Of a DNA stretch of 17,897 bases, positions 7,257-14,083 are shown piece by piece (positions within the stretch are counted from its first letter, which is position 1; each line of letters starts with the position of its first letter). Under the pieces are notes generated by a model. The model did no database searches. It saw nothing but the letters and a program-made list of their open reading frames with translations, and had not been told where the DNA came from. The stretch lies in assembly GCA_016217875.1 (NCBI GenBank), contig JACRFN010000121.1:1-17897 (forward strand), in the 5' to 3' direction. The position numbers and the translations under genes are program-made. The stretch comes from Candidatus Kerfeldbacteria bacterium (lineage in GTDB: Bacteria; Patescibacteriota; Patescibacteriia; Veblenbacterales; UBA10138).

Positions 7257-8534
7257 ATGTATTGGTTAACTAGATTTTTACCAGATACGAAATTAAGACC
7301 CACTTTATCCTGGGCCTTATTTGATTTTGCCAATTCAGCTTATTTTATATTGATAGTAAGTCTTGTTTTCCCCTTATATTTTAAGGAAGTGGTAGCAGGT
7401 AATGAACGAGGGGATTTTTATTGGGGTTTGTTGGTAGGAGGCTCGGTATTATTAAGCGGTTTAATTTCACCACTGGTTGGGGCATTGGCTGATTATGATG
7501 GAAGACGTCATCGCAAGTTTGTGATTTGTTCTTTAATTACCATAGGCGCTACTTTACTTCTTTATTTAAGCGGCGCAGGAAGATTATTTATAACTGCCAT
7601 AATTTTTGTAACAGCTAATTTATTCTATGAGTTATCTACCGTACTTTATGATACATTATTGATATCGGTATCCTCAGAAATCACGCGAGGGCGCATATCT
7701 GGTTTAGGTTGGGGTTTGGGATATATTGGCGGCATAGTAGTTATATTAGTTTTAAAGCCACTTTATGGCGAAGGATATAGCGGAGAATTAGAAAATTTGT
7801 ATCGTTTAACCTTTCCTATAGCTGCACTGTGGTTTTTATTTTTCGCCATACCATCATTTTTATTTATTCGTGATAAGTTTGTCGCACCTACTTCACATAA
7901 CTGGTATCAAATAATATATCAAGTCATACAACGTACTAAACGAACATTAAGCGAATTACAAACTAAGGGCTCCTTGCTTTGGTTTTTAGTGGCATATTTT
8001 TTGTTAACTGACGCTTTGGTGACTATTTTCGCTTTTATTCCTTTATTTGCTCGTTCAAGTCTAGGATTGTCAATCAGGGAAATAGTCGTAATATTTATTA
8101 TAGTTCAGGTGGTAGCCTTTCCAGCCACTATTTTAGGAGGATGGTTAGAAGATAAATTTGGCCCGCGTCGTGTGGTGGCGGTAAGTATTACTGGGTGGCT
8201 TATAGCAATAGCTTTTTTGTTAGTGGTAAGTTCCAAATTAGGGTTTTATATAACGGCGACCTTGGGTGGTTTGGTAATAGGCCCTAGTCAATCAGTGGTA
8301 CGCTCCTGGTTTAGTAAGCTTATACCGCTTGAACGTAGAGCCGAGTTTTTTGGTTTTACCGCCCTTACTGGTAAGGTTTCCGCCACCATAGCCCCAGTAT
8401 TATTTGGGGCTGTTTCTTCATTCACTGGCAGCCAACGTTTGGCGCTTCTTACCTTAGTGCCGTTCTTAGTTGTGTCGCTCATAATTTTTTCTCGTTTTAA
8501 AACAGAACGAGTAGAGCAATTAGCTACAAGTTAA
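7257..8534 (+). CDS. MFS transporter, UMF1 (Atg22-like) family
   Basis: A 425-residue integral membrane protein with about 12 hydrophobic segments. The N-terminal SWALFDFANSAY is the signature of the UMF1/Atg22-like branch of the major facilitator superfamily, and the loop after TM2-3 (PLVGALADYDGRRHRKF) matches the MFS D-x-x-G-R-R/K motif between TM2 and TM3. A second such loop, GGWLEDKFGPRRVV, sits in the C-terminal half. Members include the yeast vacuolar amino-acid exporter Atg22; bacterial substrates are mostly unknown, so no substrate is proposed. The gene is noticeably richer in A/T and in TTA leucine codons than the surrounding glycolytic genes, which suggests a different origin or weaker expression. 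mutM starts 3 nt after its stop. Confidence 0.88.
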   Translation: MYWLTRFLPDTKLRPTLSWALFDFANSAYFILIVSLVFPLYFKEVVAGNERGDFYWGLLVGGSVLLSGLISPLVGALADYDGRRHRKFVICSLITIGATLLLYLSGAGRLFITAIIFVTANLFYELSTVLYDTLLISVSSEITRGRISGLGWGLGYIGGIVVILVLKPLYGEGYSGELENLYRLTFPIAALWFLFFAIPSFLFIRDKFVAPTSHNWYQIIYQVIQRTKRTLSELQTKGSLLWFLVAYFLLTDALVTIFAFIPLFARSSLGLSIREIVVIFIIVQVVAFPATILGGWLEDKFGPRRVVAVSITGWLIAIAFLLVVSSKLGFYITATLGGLVIGPSQSVVRSWFSKLIPLERRAEFFGFTALTGKVSATIAPVLFGAVSSFTGSQRLALLTLVPFLVVSLIIFSRFKTERVEQLATS

Positions 8535-8537
8535 AGT

Positions 8538-9398
8538 ATGCCCGAGTTGCCTGAGGTGCAAACCATAGTTGATGATTTACACAAAGTTCTAAAAAAGAAG
8601 CGCATTTTGTCTATCAGGGTGACCAAGCCGCGTCTGCTTCATAATCCGCTAACCTTTTTACGCCAGCATCTGGTGGGTGCTACTATCCGTTCTGTTCGGC
8701 GCCGGGCAAAACTTTTATTGTTTGACCTGTCTTCTGGCTACACTCTTATTATTCATCTTAAGATGACCGGTCAATTGATTTGGCGTTCGCACCTGGGTAA
8801 ATTGAGTGGCGGCGGACATCCTATTGTCGGCGTGGCCAGTGTGCCGAATCGTTACACCCATATTACTATTGATTTGTCAGGCGGCTCGCGTTTGTATTTT
8901 AATGACGTCAGACAATTCGGCTATTTTAAATTGTTGCCTACCTCGGCTTTAGTTCAGCATTTTAGTTCTTATGGTCCGGAGCCGCTGAGCGTTGATTTCT
9001 CTCTATCTGGCTTGAGGGCCGAGCTCCAGCGCCGCCGCCGCAGTACGATTAAAGCCGCTTTGCTGAATCAGCAGGTGGTGGCCGGTATCGGCAACATTTA
9101 TGCTGATGAGAGTTTGTTTGTGGCCGGCCTTAGCCCCAGTCGCCGGGTTGGCAGGTTGACTCAGGTCCAAGCAGCCAAACTTTATCGTGCTATTCGGCAG
9201 GTGTTGAAACGTGCGGTGCACAGCCGCGGCACTTCATTTTCTAATTATGTAGATGGGCTGGGCAGAACCGGTACTTATTGGCCTCGCCGTTTGGTTTATG
9301 GACGCGCCGGCAGCCCTTGTCGCCGTTGCGGCCGGACTATTAAGAGAACAGTGGTGGCTGGTCGCGGTACCAACTTTTGCCCGCATTGTCAAAAATAA
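8538..9398 (+). CDS. mutM: Formamidopyrimidine-DNA glycosylase
   Basis: A 286-residue Fpg/MutM that removes 8-oxoguanine and other oxidised purines from DNA and cleaves the strand. The N-terminus MPELPEVQTIV supplies the catalytic proline (P2) and E3. K58 in RRAKLLLF is the conserved beta-hairpin lysine, HLKMTGQL contains the intercalating methionine region, and NDVRQFG and AALLNQQVVAGIGNIYADE (helix-two-turn-helix) are the family blocks. The C-terminal zinc finger is complete (C261, C264, C281, C284), with the conserved Arg in GRGTNFC. These features distinguish it from Nei. It begins 3 nt after the transporter and is probably co-transcribed; an AT-rich hairpin follows its stop immediately. 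Confidence 0.96.
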   Translation: MPELPEVQTIVDDLHKVLKKKRILSIRVTKPRLLHNPLTFLRQHLVGATIRSVRRRAKLLLFDLSSGYTLIIHLKMTGQLIWRSHLGKLSGGGHPIVGVASVPNRYTHITIDLSGGSRLYFNDVRQFGYFKLLPTSALVQHFSSYGPEPLSVDFSLSGLRAELQRRRRSTIKAALLNQQVVAGIGNIYADESLFVAGLSPSRRVGRLTQVQAAKLYRAIRQVLKRAVHSRGTSFSNYVDGLGRTGTYWPRRLVYGRAGSPCRRCGRTIKRTVVAGRGTNFCPHCQK

Positions 9399-9474
9399 TG
9401 CAAAATTTAAAAATCAAAATGTAAAATTTTGAGTTTTAATTTGGCATTATCATTTTTCATTTTGATTTTTGCAT
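9398..9474. repeat. AT-rich imperfect inverted repeat after mutM
   Basis: Starting in the mutM stop codon, ATGCAAAA (9398-9405) pairs with TTTTGCAT (9467-9474), ATCAAAATG (9413-9421) pairs with CATTTTGAT (9458-9466), and AAAAT (9423-9427) pairs with ATTTT (9452-9456). The left arm carries a 7-nt bulge. The RNA form would be a long A-U hairpin without a proper T tail, so it is not a standard terminator. The same word set recurs after rplJ. Confidence 0.8.
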
Positions 9475-9480
9475 TTTAAA

Positions 9481-9516
9481 TTACCACAACTCTGTTTTTG
9501 GTGTTATAGTATTTGT
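9481..9516 (+). promoter_or_regulatory. Leaderless promoter of the PAP2 gene
   Basis: TTACCA (9481-9486, 4 of 6 to TTGACA) and TATAGT (9505-9510, 5 of 6 to TATAAT) are separated by 18 nt. The ATG at 9517 follows the -10 box after exactly 6 nt, which places the expected transcription start on the ATG. There is no room for a Shine-Dalgarno. Confidence 0.65.
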
Positions 9517-10083
9517 ATGTCATTAGACGTCTATCTGTTTCATTTGTTGAATAATCTTTCCAGTCACTGGCCGCTGGTAGGGGTAGTGGGGGTATTTACA
9601 GCTGAAGTAGTGGTTTGGTTGTTGTTAGCCTGGTACCTGGTAGCTTTTATTTGGGCCAGACACCAGGACATTCTAGAGCTTTTAGTGTCTGCCGTGGGGG
9701 CTGGGGCATTATATTTGACCAATAGTGTGGTATCACTATGGTGGTTCCGGCCCCGACCCTTTGCGACGGAAGCCACCTTTAACTTACTGGTTGGCAAACC
9801 GCTGATAGACAAATCATTTCCTTCTGAACACGCGGCCCTAGCTTTCTTTCTGGCTTATTTGCTTGTCAGGCATCGCCGTTCCTGGTGGTGGGCTTATCTG
9901 GTAGCCGCCGCGGTGGCTCTGGGCCGGGTAGTGGTGGGGGTTCATTATCCGCTTGATGTTTTAGCCGGTGCTGTGATTGGCCTGATTTTTGGTTTTTTTA
10001 CCACTGAGTTAAGCAGAATATGGCAACTGATTTCTGCCCCAACTAAGAGAGTGCCGATTAGTACCAGGAGGTTAATAGTTTAA
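9517..10083 (+). CDS. PAP2-superfamily membrane phosphatase (possible undecaprenyl-diphosphatase)
   Basis: A 188-residue membrane protein with about five hydrophobic segments and the three PAP2 motifs: RPRP (R78-P79), PSEH (P102 to H105) and GRVVVGVHYPLD (R137, H143, D147). PAP2 enzymes remove phosphate from lipid phosphates such as undecaprenyl diphosphate (BcrC type), phosphatidic acid or phosphatidylglycerophosphate. PSEH rather than PSGH, and the short length, fit BcrC-like proteins, but the lysine of the KX6RP motif is a valine here, so the substrate is left open. The start at 9517 is preferred over an in-frame upstream ATG at 9469, because a -10 box ends 6 nt before it and the upstream codons fall in the palindromic repeat. 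pcm follows after 2 nt, and an AGGAGG sequence lies in its final codons. Confidence 0.87.
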   Translation: MSLDVYLFHLLNNLSSHWPLVGVVGVFTAEVVVWLLLAWYLVAFIWARHQDILELLVSAVGAGALYLTNSVVSLWWFRPRPFATEATFNLLVGKPLIDKSFPSEHAALAFFLAYLLVRHRRSWWWAYLVAAAVALGRVVVGVHYPLDVLAGAVIGLIFGFFTTELSRIWQLISAPTKRVPISTRRLIV

Positions 10084-10085
10084 CC

Positions 10086-10748
10086 GTGACTAAGGTTATT
10101 ATGGGTAGTTTTAAAAATAACGATGAGTTGGTTGATTATTTGGTAAATTCCGGCGTGCTCAAGTCAAAGTTTTTAGTGCGGGCCTGGCGTCAGGTCAGCA
10201 GGGCTGATTTTGTACCTGCGAAGCTGCGGCCGCAGGCTTATGCTGACGAGCCGCTGCCCATTGGCTTGGGGCAAACCATTTCACAGCCCTCGACCGTGGC
10301 TTTTATGCTGGAGTTATTGCGGCCAGAGCCAGGACAGCGAGTGCTGGAAATTGGTGCTGGTTCTGGCTATGTAGCGGCCTTGTTGGCCCAAGTGGTGGGT
10401 GAGCGGGGAGAGGTAATTGCCCTGGAAAGAATAGCTCCCTTGGTACAACAGGCTAAAAAGAACACAGAGCGTTATCATTTTTCTTGGCTTGAGTTGCTGC
10501 ATGCTGATGGCGGTCTGGGTTATTCTGACGGCGGTGAGTTTGACCGGATTCTGGTCTCGGCGGCCGCTGTGGCTTTACCGCCGGAGTTGTCGCCGCAGCT
10601 TGGTTTAAACGGCCGCCTAGTAGCCCCGGTGGGGGAGTATCCTCAAGATATTATCTTGCGTGAGCGGACGTCCGAAGGTTTCAAAGAGCAGCACTACCCG
10701 GGATTTGTGTTTGTGCCATTATTGAGCGGTAAAGTAGCTGGCGAATAA
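10086..10748 (+). CDS. pcm: Protein-L-isoaspartate O-methyltransferase
   Basis: A 220-residue class I SAM methyltransferase that methylates L-isoaspartyl residues and starts repair of aged proteins in the cytosol. It carries the PCMT signature GLGQTISQPSTV (about residues 60-71), which is the isoaspartate-binding region, and the SAM loop VLEIGAGSGYVAALL (86-100), followed by the acidic residue in VIALERI (110-116). The start is the GTG 2 nt after the PAP2 stop, with AGGAGG (10066-10071) 14 nt upstream; an ATG at 10101 is an alternative that would remove five residues. The tight spacing suggests translational coupling with the PAP2 gene. Confidence 0.92.
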   Translation: MTKVIMGSFKNNDELVDYLVNSGVLKSKFLVRAWRQVSRADFVPAKLRPQAYADEPLPIGLGQTISQPSTVAFMLELLRPEPGQRVLEIGAGSGYVAALLAQVVGERGEVIALERIAPLVQQAKKNTERYHFSWLELLHADGGLGYSDGGEFDRILVSAAAVALPPELSPQLGLNGRLVAPVGEYPQDIILRERTSEGFKEQHYPGFVFVPLLSGKVAGE

Positions 10749-10779
10749 ATTGCTATTAGGCTTAAATTTTGGCTTGAGT

Positions 10780-10791
10780 TACAATAGTGAT
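10780..10791 (+). promoter_or_regulatory. Leaderless -10 box for the 94-residue protein and manC
   Basis: TACAAT (10780-10785, 5 of 6 to consensus) is followed by exactly 6 nt and ATG at 10792, the same geometry as at the PAP2 gene. The -35 region is weak (TTAGGC at 10756-10761 with an 18-nt spacer). It supports the start chosen for the small gene. Confidence 0.5.
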
Positions 10792-11076
10792 ATGAATGAA
10801 ATCATTAATGATGATTTGAGCCTAGCTGCTGATATTAGTGAGTGGCAGAACAAGCATCTTAAGGTATGGAACGAAGTTCGCTTGGCTGTCTTTAAGGAGC
10901 TCGGGGCTAAGGATGAGGGCGAGGTGTTAGCTTATGCTGAGCGTTATAGCCCACTTATTTCTGATATGAAAGACGCCACCTTGCGCGATTTAATTGAGCA
11001 GGGCCGAGTATCGGATTGTGTCGAGGCTATTGTCGCCAGAGTTGGGCGGAGTGAGTTAAAACAAGAGCCCTTATGA
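10792..11076 (+). CDS. Small acidic hypothetical protein, 94 residues
   Basis: I do not recognise this family. The protein is rich in Glu, Asp, Leu and Ala and looks mostly alpha-helical, with no signal peptide, membrane segment or cysteine cluster (a single Cys). Segments such as SEWQNKHLKVWNEVRLAVFK and DATLRDLIEQGRVSDCVEAI have amphipathic spacing and could form a small helical bundle or partner-binding protein. An upstream in-frame start at 10750 exists, but the -10 box 6 nt before 10792 makes 10792 the better start. Its stop overlaps the manC start as ATGA, so the two are translationally coupled and may act together, but nothing in the sequence shows how. Confidence 0.7.
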   Translation: MNEIINDDLSLAADISEWQNKHLKVWNEVRLAVFKELGAKDEGEVLAYAERYSPLISDMKDATLRDLIEQGRVSDCVEAIVARVGRSELKQEPL

Positions 11077-12149
11077 AATTTTTAATTTTAGCCGGCGGTA
11101 GCGGTACCAGGCTTTGGCCCTTGTCGCGTCAGGCTAAACCAAAGCAGGTGCAGCCCTGGCTTGACGCTTCGACCATGCTGCAGCATACCTGGCGGCGGCT
11201 GCGGTATAGATTTGCGGCCAGGGATATTTTTGTCTCTACCACTGCCGCGCACTTGGCAGAAGTACGACGTCAACTGCCACAACTCAAACCACGTACTATT
11301 ATTGTTGAACCGCAGTCTAGAAATACGGCGGCGGCCATAGGTTTGGCCTGTTTGGTGCTGGCACGACAGCATCCCAATGAAGTGGTGGTAACTGTCAACA
11401 GCGATCATCACGTTGCTGACAGTCAAGCTTACTGCCGTACTCTAAATTTAGGCGAACGAATAGTTCGTGCCCTACCACACCGGTTACTGTTGTTGGGTGT
11501 CAAACCAACTTACCCCGAAACTGGTTATGGTTATATTAAGCTCGGTTCAATCTTGCGACGGGTGGGGAGCAGCCAAGTGTTTGCCGTAGAGCGATTTACC
11601 GAAAAGCCGTCTCTAGCTAGGGCTAAAAGCTATGTCCGTTCCTGGAAATATCTTTGGAATTCAGGTTTATTTATGTTTTACCCCCAAGCCCTGCTTAAGC
11701 TTTATCGCCAGTATGCTCCCAGGTTACAGCGAGGGCTCGGGCGGTTGGACATTCGCCGATCAGGAAGCGGCGAGTGGCGAGTGGGCAACAAGAAATTTTC
11801 CTGCCTGCCGGCCTTGTCGCTGGATTATGCCGTAGTCGAGCGGGCTCGTGAGTTGGCAGTCCTGCCGGCGGAATTTGGCTGGGCTGATGTCGGGCACTGG
11901 CGGACCGTTTATGATATTTTAGCTAATCCCAAAGGCAGCAACGTTTCCAAGGGCCGTTACGTTAGTATTGCCTCGGGCGGCAATTTAGTTTATTCCCTGG
12001 CTGGTAAGCTGGTAGCTACGGTAGGTGTGAGAGATCACGTCATTATTGACACCGGGGACGCTTTGCTGGTTTGCCCGCGTGCCAGAACACAAGATGTTAA
12101 GCATTTGGTGACGGAGCTTAAGGCCAGAGGTATGAAAAAATATCTCTAG
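11073..12149 (+). CDS. manC: Mannose-1-phosphate guanylyltransferase
   Basis: A 358-residue nucleotidyltransferase of the short GDP-mannose pyrophosphorylase type, without the C-terminal isomerase domain of bifunctional forms. It makes GDP-mannose from mannose-1-phosphate and GTP, the donor for surface polysaccharides. Motifs in order: LAGGSGTRLWPLSR (GTP and pyrophosphate loop), EPQSRNTAAAIG, VNSDHHV (where most homologues have PSDH), GVKPTYPETGYGYI, FTEKP, LWNSGLFMF, SLDYAVVE and WADVGHW. This set separates it from glucose-1-phosphate transferases. The start ATG overlaps the previous stop. An AT-rich inverted repeat starts within a few bases of its stop. Confidence 0.92.
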   Translation: MKFLILAGGSGTRLWPLSRQAKPKQVQPWLDASTMLQHTWRRLRYRFAARDIFVSTTAAHLAEVRRQLPQLKPRTIIVEPQSRNTAAAIGLACLVLARQHPNEVVVTVNSDHHVADSQAYCRTLNLGERIVRALPHRLLLLGVKPTYPETGYGYIKLGSILRRVGSSQVFAVERFTEKPSLARAKSYVRSWKYLWNSGLFMFYPQALLKLYRQYAPRLQRGLGRLDIRRSGSGEWRVGNKKFSCLPALSLDYAVVERARELAVLPAEFGWADVGHWRTVYDILANPKGSNVSKGRYVSIASGGNLVYSLAGKLVATVGVRDHVIIDTGDALLVCPRARTQDVKHLVTELKARGMKKYL

Positions 12150-12153
12150 TGAG

Positions 12154-12262
12154 AAATCTAAATGTCAAAGCTCAAATGCCAAATCAATGTCAAACGACCT
12201 AATGATTAAAGCATTTAGATTTTGGATTTGATTTGACATTTGTCATTTGGATTTGGGATTTA
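12154..12262. repeat. AT-rich imperfect inverted repeat between manC and mltG
   Basis: The left arm 12173-12187 pairs with 12228-12242 at 14 of 15 positions. Outside and inside this core, short words of the type AAATGTCAAA and CAAATGCCAAATC recur on the left and TTTGGATTTG or TTTGACATTTG on the right. The element fills nearly the whole gap from the manC stop to the mltG start. The words are related to, but distinct from, those after mutM and rplJ. Confidence 0.75.
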
Positions 12263-12266
12263 TATT

Positions 12267-13322
12267 ATGTTCTCTTTCCTCAAACCTAAAATTTCCTTCC
12301 GACTATGGTTTAGAACCGGCCTCGTCATAATAAGCGCTGTCGTTTTGTTGTCAGTGTTTTTAATTTGGCAGTTGGTGGTGCCAGTCGGGCGAGGAGATCA
12401 AGTTAAATCTTTTGTTATAAGTTCTGGTCAGAGCGTTAAAGAGATTGAGCTTAACCTTAGGGCGGCTAATTTTATCCGCAGTGGTTTTTGGTTTGAGATT
12501 TGGGTTTGGTTTACCGGTACGGAGAAGCGCTTTGTGGCCGGCGAGTACCGCTTATCAGCCGGTACTAACCTGATCAACCTGGTTCGCTGGCTGACAGGGG
12601 CCGCTCCACCTTCGAGCGAAATAACAGTCACTTTGGTGGAGGGTTGGACCAGACAACAGATGGCGGATTATTTGTCGCGCGTCGGTTTTAACGATGCCGT
12701 GAACTTTTTGACGTTAACCGGCAGTATCGGCAGTATGAGCGGTGCGCTACAGGAGATTGACGCTAAACTTTTTGCCTCCAAGCCGGCCGCCGCTTCTTTG
12801 GAGGGATATCTTTTCCCTGATACCTATCGTCTTTATCATGATGCCGAGAGTCTTGATTTAGTAACCAAGATGCTTATTAATTTTAAACGTAAGTTTAGCC
12901 CCCTCTGGCTTGAGGCCGGATCACGCCAAGGGCACAGCGTGCACGCCATTGTCACCCTAGCCAGTATCGTGGAGCGTGAAGTATCAAGCGCCCAGGATCG
13001 CGCCTTGGTGGCTGATATTTTTTGGCGGCGCTTAAAAGTCGGCCGCGGGTTGGAGGCTGATTCAACTATTAACTACATCACTGGCAAAAAGACTCCGGCG
13101 GTAAGTGTTGATGATCTTAAATTAAATTCTCCTTACAACACTTACCGTTATCGCGGCCTGCCGCCTGGGCCCATCAGCAACCCCGGCGAGTCGGCTTTAA
13201 GGGCTGTGATGCAGCCGACGCCGAACCAGTATTGGTACTTTCTCACCACCAAGGACGGCCAGGTTATTTACTCTAAGACTTTTGAGGAACATAAAGCCGT
13301 CAAGCAGAAGTATCTAAGGTAG
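12267..13322 (+). CDS. mltG: Endolytic murein transglycosylase
   Basis: A 351-residue membrane-anchored MltG (YceG), which cuts nascent peptidoglycan glycan strands and sets their length. A single N-terminal membrane segment (about residues 16-38) is followed by a LysM-like region (SFVISSGQSVKEI, GEYRLSAGTN) and the catalytic domain: LEGYLFPDTY, ASIVEREV (the first Glu, about residue 236, is the expected catalytic acid), LEADSTINY and the long block LNSPYNTYRYRGLPPGPISNPG. All family blocks are intact. The start chosen is ATG 12267; a start 27 nt earlier would lie in the inverted repeat and add a hydrophobic stretch. No Shine-Dalgarno is present. Confidence 0.94.
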   Translation: MFSFLKPKISFRLWFRTGLVIISAVVLLSVFLIWQLVVPVGRGDQVKSFVISSGQSVKEIELNLRAANFIRSGFWFEIWVWFTGTEKRFVAGEYRLSAGTNLINLVRWLTGAAPPSSEITVTLVEGWTRQQMADYLSRVGFNDAVNFLTLTGSIGSMSGALQEIDAKLFASKPAAASLEGYLFPDTYRLYHDAESLDLVTKMLINFKRKFSPLWLEAGSRQGHSVHAIVTLASIVEREVSSAQDRALVADIFWRRLKVGRGLEADSTINYITGKKTPAVSVDDLKLNSPYNTYRYRGLPPGPISNPGESALRAVMQPTPNQYWYFLTTKDGQVIYSKTFEEHKAVKQKYLR

Positions 13323-13371
13323 CCCCTCCACTTGACCTAAGACAGTCGAATTTTCTTCAATTATAGATGCT

Positions 13372-13941
13372 ATGGCTAAGGATATGGAAATTGAGTTAAA
13401 GTTTCCGTTGCGCGATGTGCCGGCAGAGGTGGCTTTTTTGAATGCTCAGGCTAAGCCCCAAAAGCAAGCTGACCGCCAAAAGGACACCTACTATATTCCG
13501 GCGCACCGGAACTTTTTGGATTATACTTATCCCTACGAATGGCTGCGGTTACGCGAAACAACCAGGGGAGTGCAGTTGACCTATAAACATTTTTATCCTG
13601 AAAATACAAAGCAGACTGATTACTGCGACGAATTCCAAACCTCAATCACTGACGGTGAAGCCTTAAAGAAGATACTAGCCAGTCTCAACTTCAAAGAAAT
13701 AATCGTAGTGGAAAAGACACGTAGTACTTGGGAATACAAAGACGTTGAAATAGCGATTGATGAGGTGGCGGGGCTTGGCCCTTTTATTGAGCTTGAGGCT
13801 ATGCGGCATTATGATAACCCGAAAGACGGCCGGGACTATCTGTATGGCATTCTCGCGGAGATTAAGGTAAAAGTGGGGCCCGAAGACCTGCGGGGTTATC
13901 CCTACCTGGTGCTGCAAAACCGCCAATCGCAAAACCACTAG
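13372..13941 (+). CDS. CYTH-domain protein (class IV adenylate cyclase / thiamine triphosphatase fold)
   Basis: A 189-residue protein with the N-terminal ExExK signature EIELK (E6, E8, K10) of the CYTH superfamily, followed by the alternating charged strands expected of its eight-stranded tunnel: WLRLRET, VQLTYKHF, CDEFQTSI, VVEKTRSTW, VEIAIDEVAGLGPFIELEA. The family binds triphosphates with divalent metals and includes CyaB adenylate cyclases, thiamine triphosphatases and inorganic triphosphatases. The IDEVAGLGPFIELE stretch resembles CyaB and thiamine-triphosphatase-like members, but the activity cannot be chosen from sequence alone. The gene is followed by an intrinsic terminator. An alternative start at 13384 would begin directly with MEIELK; TATAGA at 13362-13367 may be its -10 box. 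Confidence 0.88.
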   Translation: MAKDMEIELKFPLRDVPAEVAFLNAQAKPQKQADRQKDTYYIPAHRNFLDYTYPYEWLRLRETTRGVQLTYKHFYPENTKQTDYCDEFQTSITDGEALKKILASLNFKEIIVVEKTRSTWEYKDVEIAIDEVAGLGPFIELEAMRHYDNPKDGRDYLYGILAEIKVKVGPEDLRGYPYLVLQNRQSQNH

Positions 13942-13956
13942 CACCTGAATCCATAG

Positions 13957-13979
13957 CCGTTCCCAAAGAGCGGTTTTTT
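13957..13979 (+). terminator. Intrinsic terminator after the CYTH gene
   Basis: CCGTTC (13957-13962) pairs with GAGCGG (13968-13973), including one G-U pair, with a 5-nt loop, followed directly by six T residues. It ends the transcription unit coming from upstream and separates it from the cfa unit. Confidence 0.8.
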
Positions 13980-14008
13980 GATTTGGAGTTATTTGTCGGC
14001 GGCTGTTA

Positions 14009-14037
14009 TTGACAGTTGTCGATTTTGGCGTTAAGTT
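14009..14037 (+). promoter_or_regulatory. Possible promoter of the cfa homologue
   Basis: A perfect TTGACA at 14009-14014 is followed after 17 nt by TAAGTT (14032-14037), a weak -10 box. GTTGTC occurs at 14015-14020 and again at 14035-14040, exactly 20 bp apart, and GACAGTTGTC forms a short inverted repeat over the -35 box, which could be a regulator site. TTTAAT at 14064-14069 is another -10-like word but lacks a paired -35. Confidence 0.45.
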
Positions 14038-14069
14038 GTCAGCAAAAGTCAACAAAATAGTCATTTAAT

Positions 14070-14075
14070 AAGGAG
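14070..14075 (+). promoter_or_regulatory. Canonical Shine-Dalgarno of the cfa homologue
   Basis: AAGGAG ends 8 nt before the ATG at 14084. It is the only ideally placed Shine-Dalgarno I found in the window, in contrast to the AT-rich or leaderless starts of neighbouring genes. Confidence 0.8.
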
Positions 14076-14083
14076 TAAAAATC

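Noticed and set aside
9469..9516. N-terminal extension of the PAP2 protein from the ATG at 9469.
   Set aside because: These codons lie in the palindromic repeat and overlap the -35 and -10 boxes of the ATG at 9517, and the added residues do not resemble PAP2 proteins.
10750..10791. Longer form of the 94-residue protein starting at a TTG at 10750.
   Set aside because: The extension covers a -10 box placed 6 nt before the ATG at 10792, and TTG is a weaker start.
13332..13367. TTGACC (13332-13337) with TATAGA (13362-13367) as a promoter for the CYTH gene.
   Set aside because: The 24-nt spacer is too long for a sigma70-type promoter. TATAGA alone may still be a -10 box, but I did not list it as a feature.
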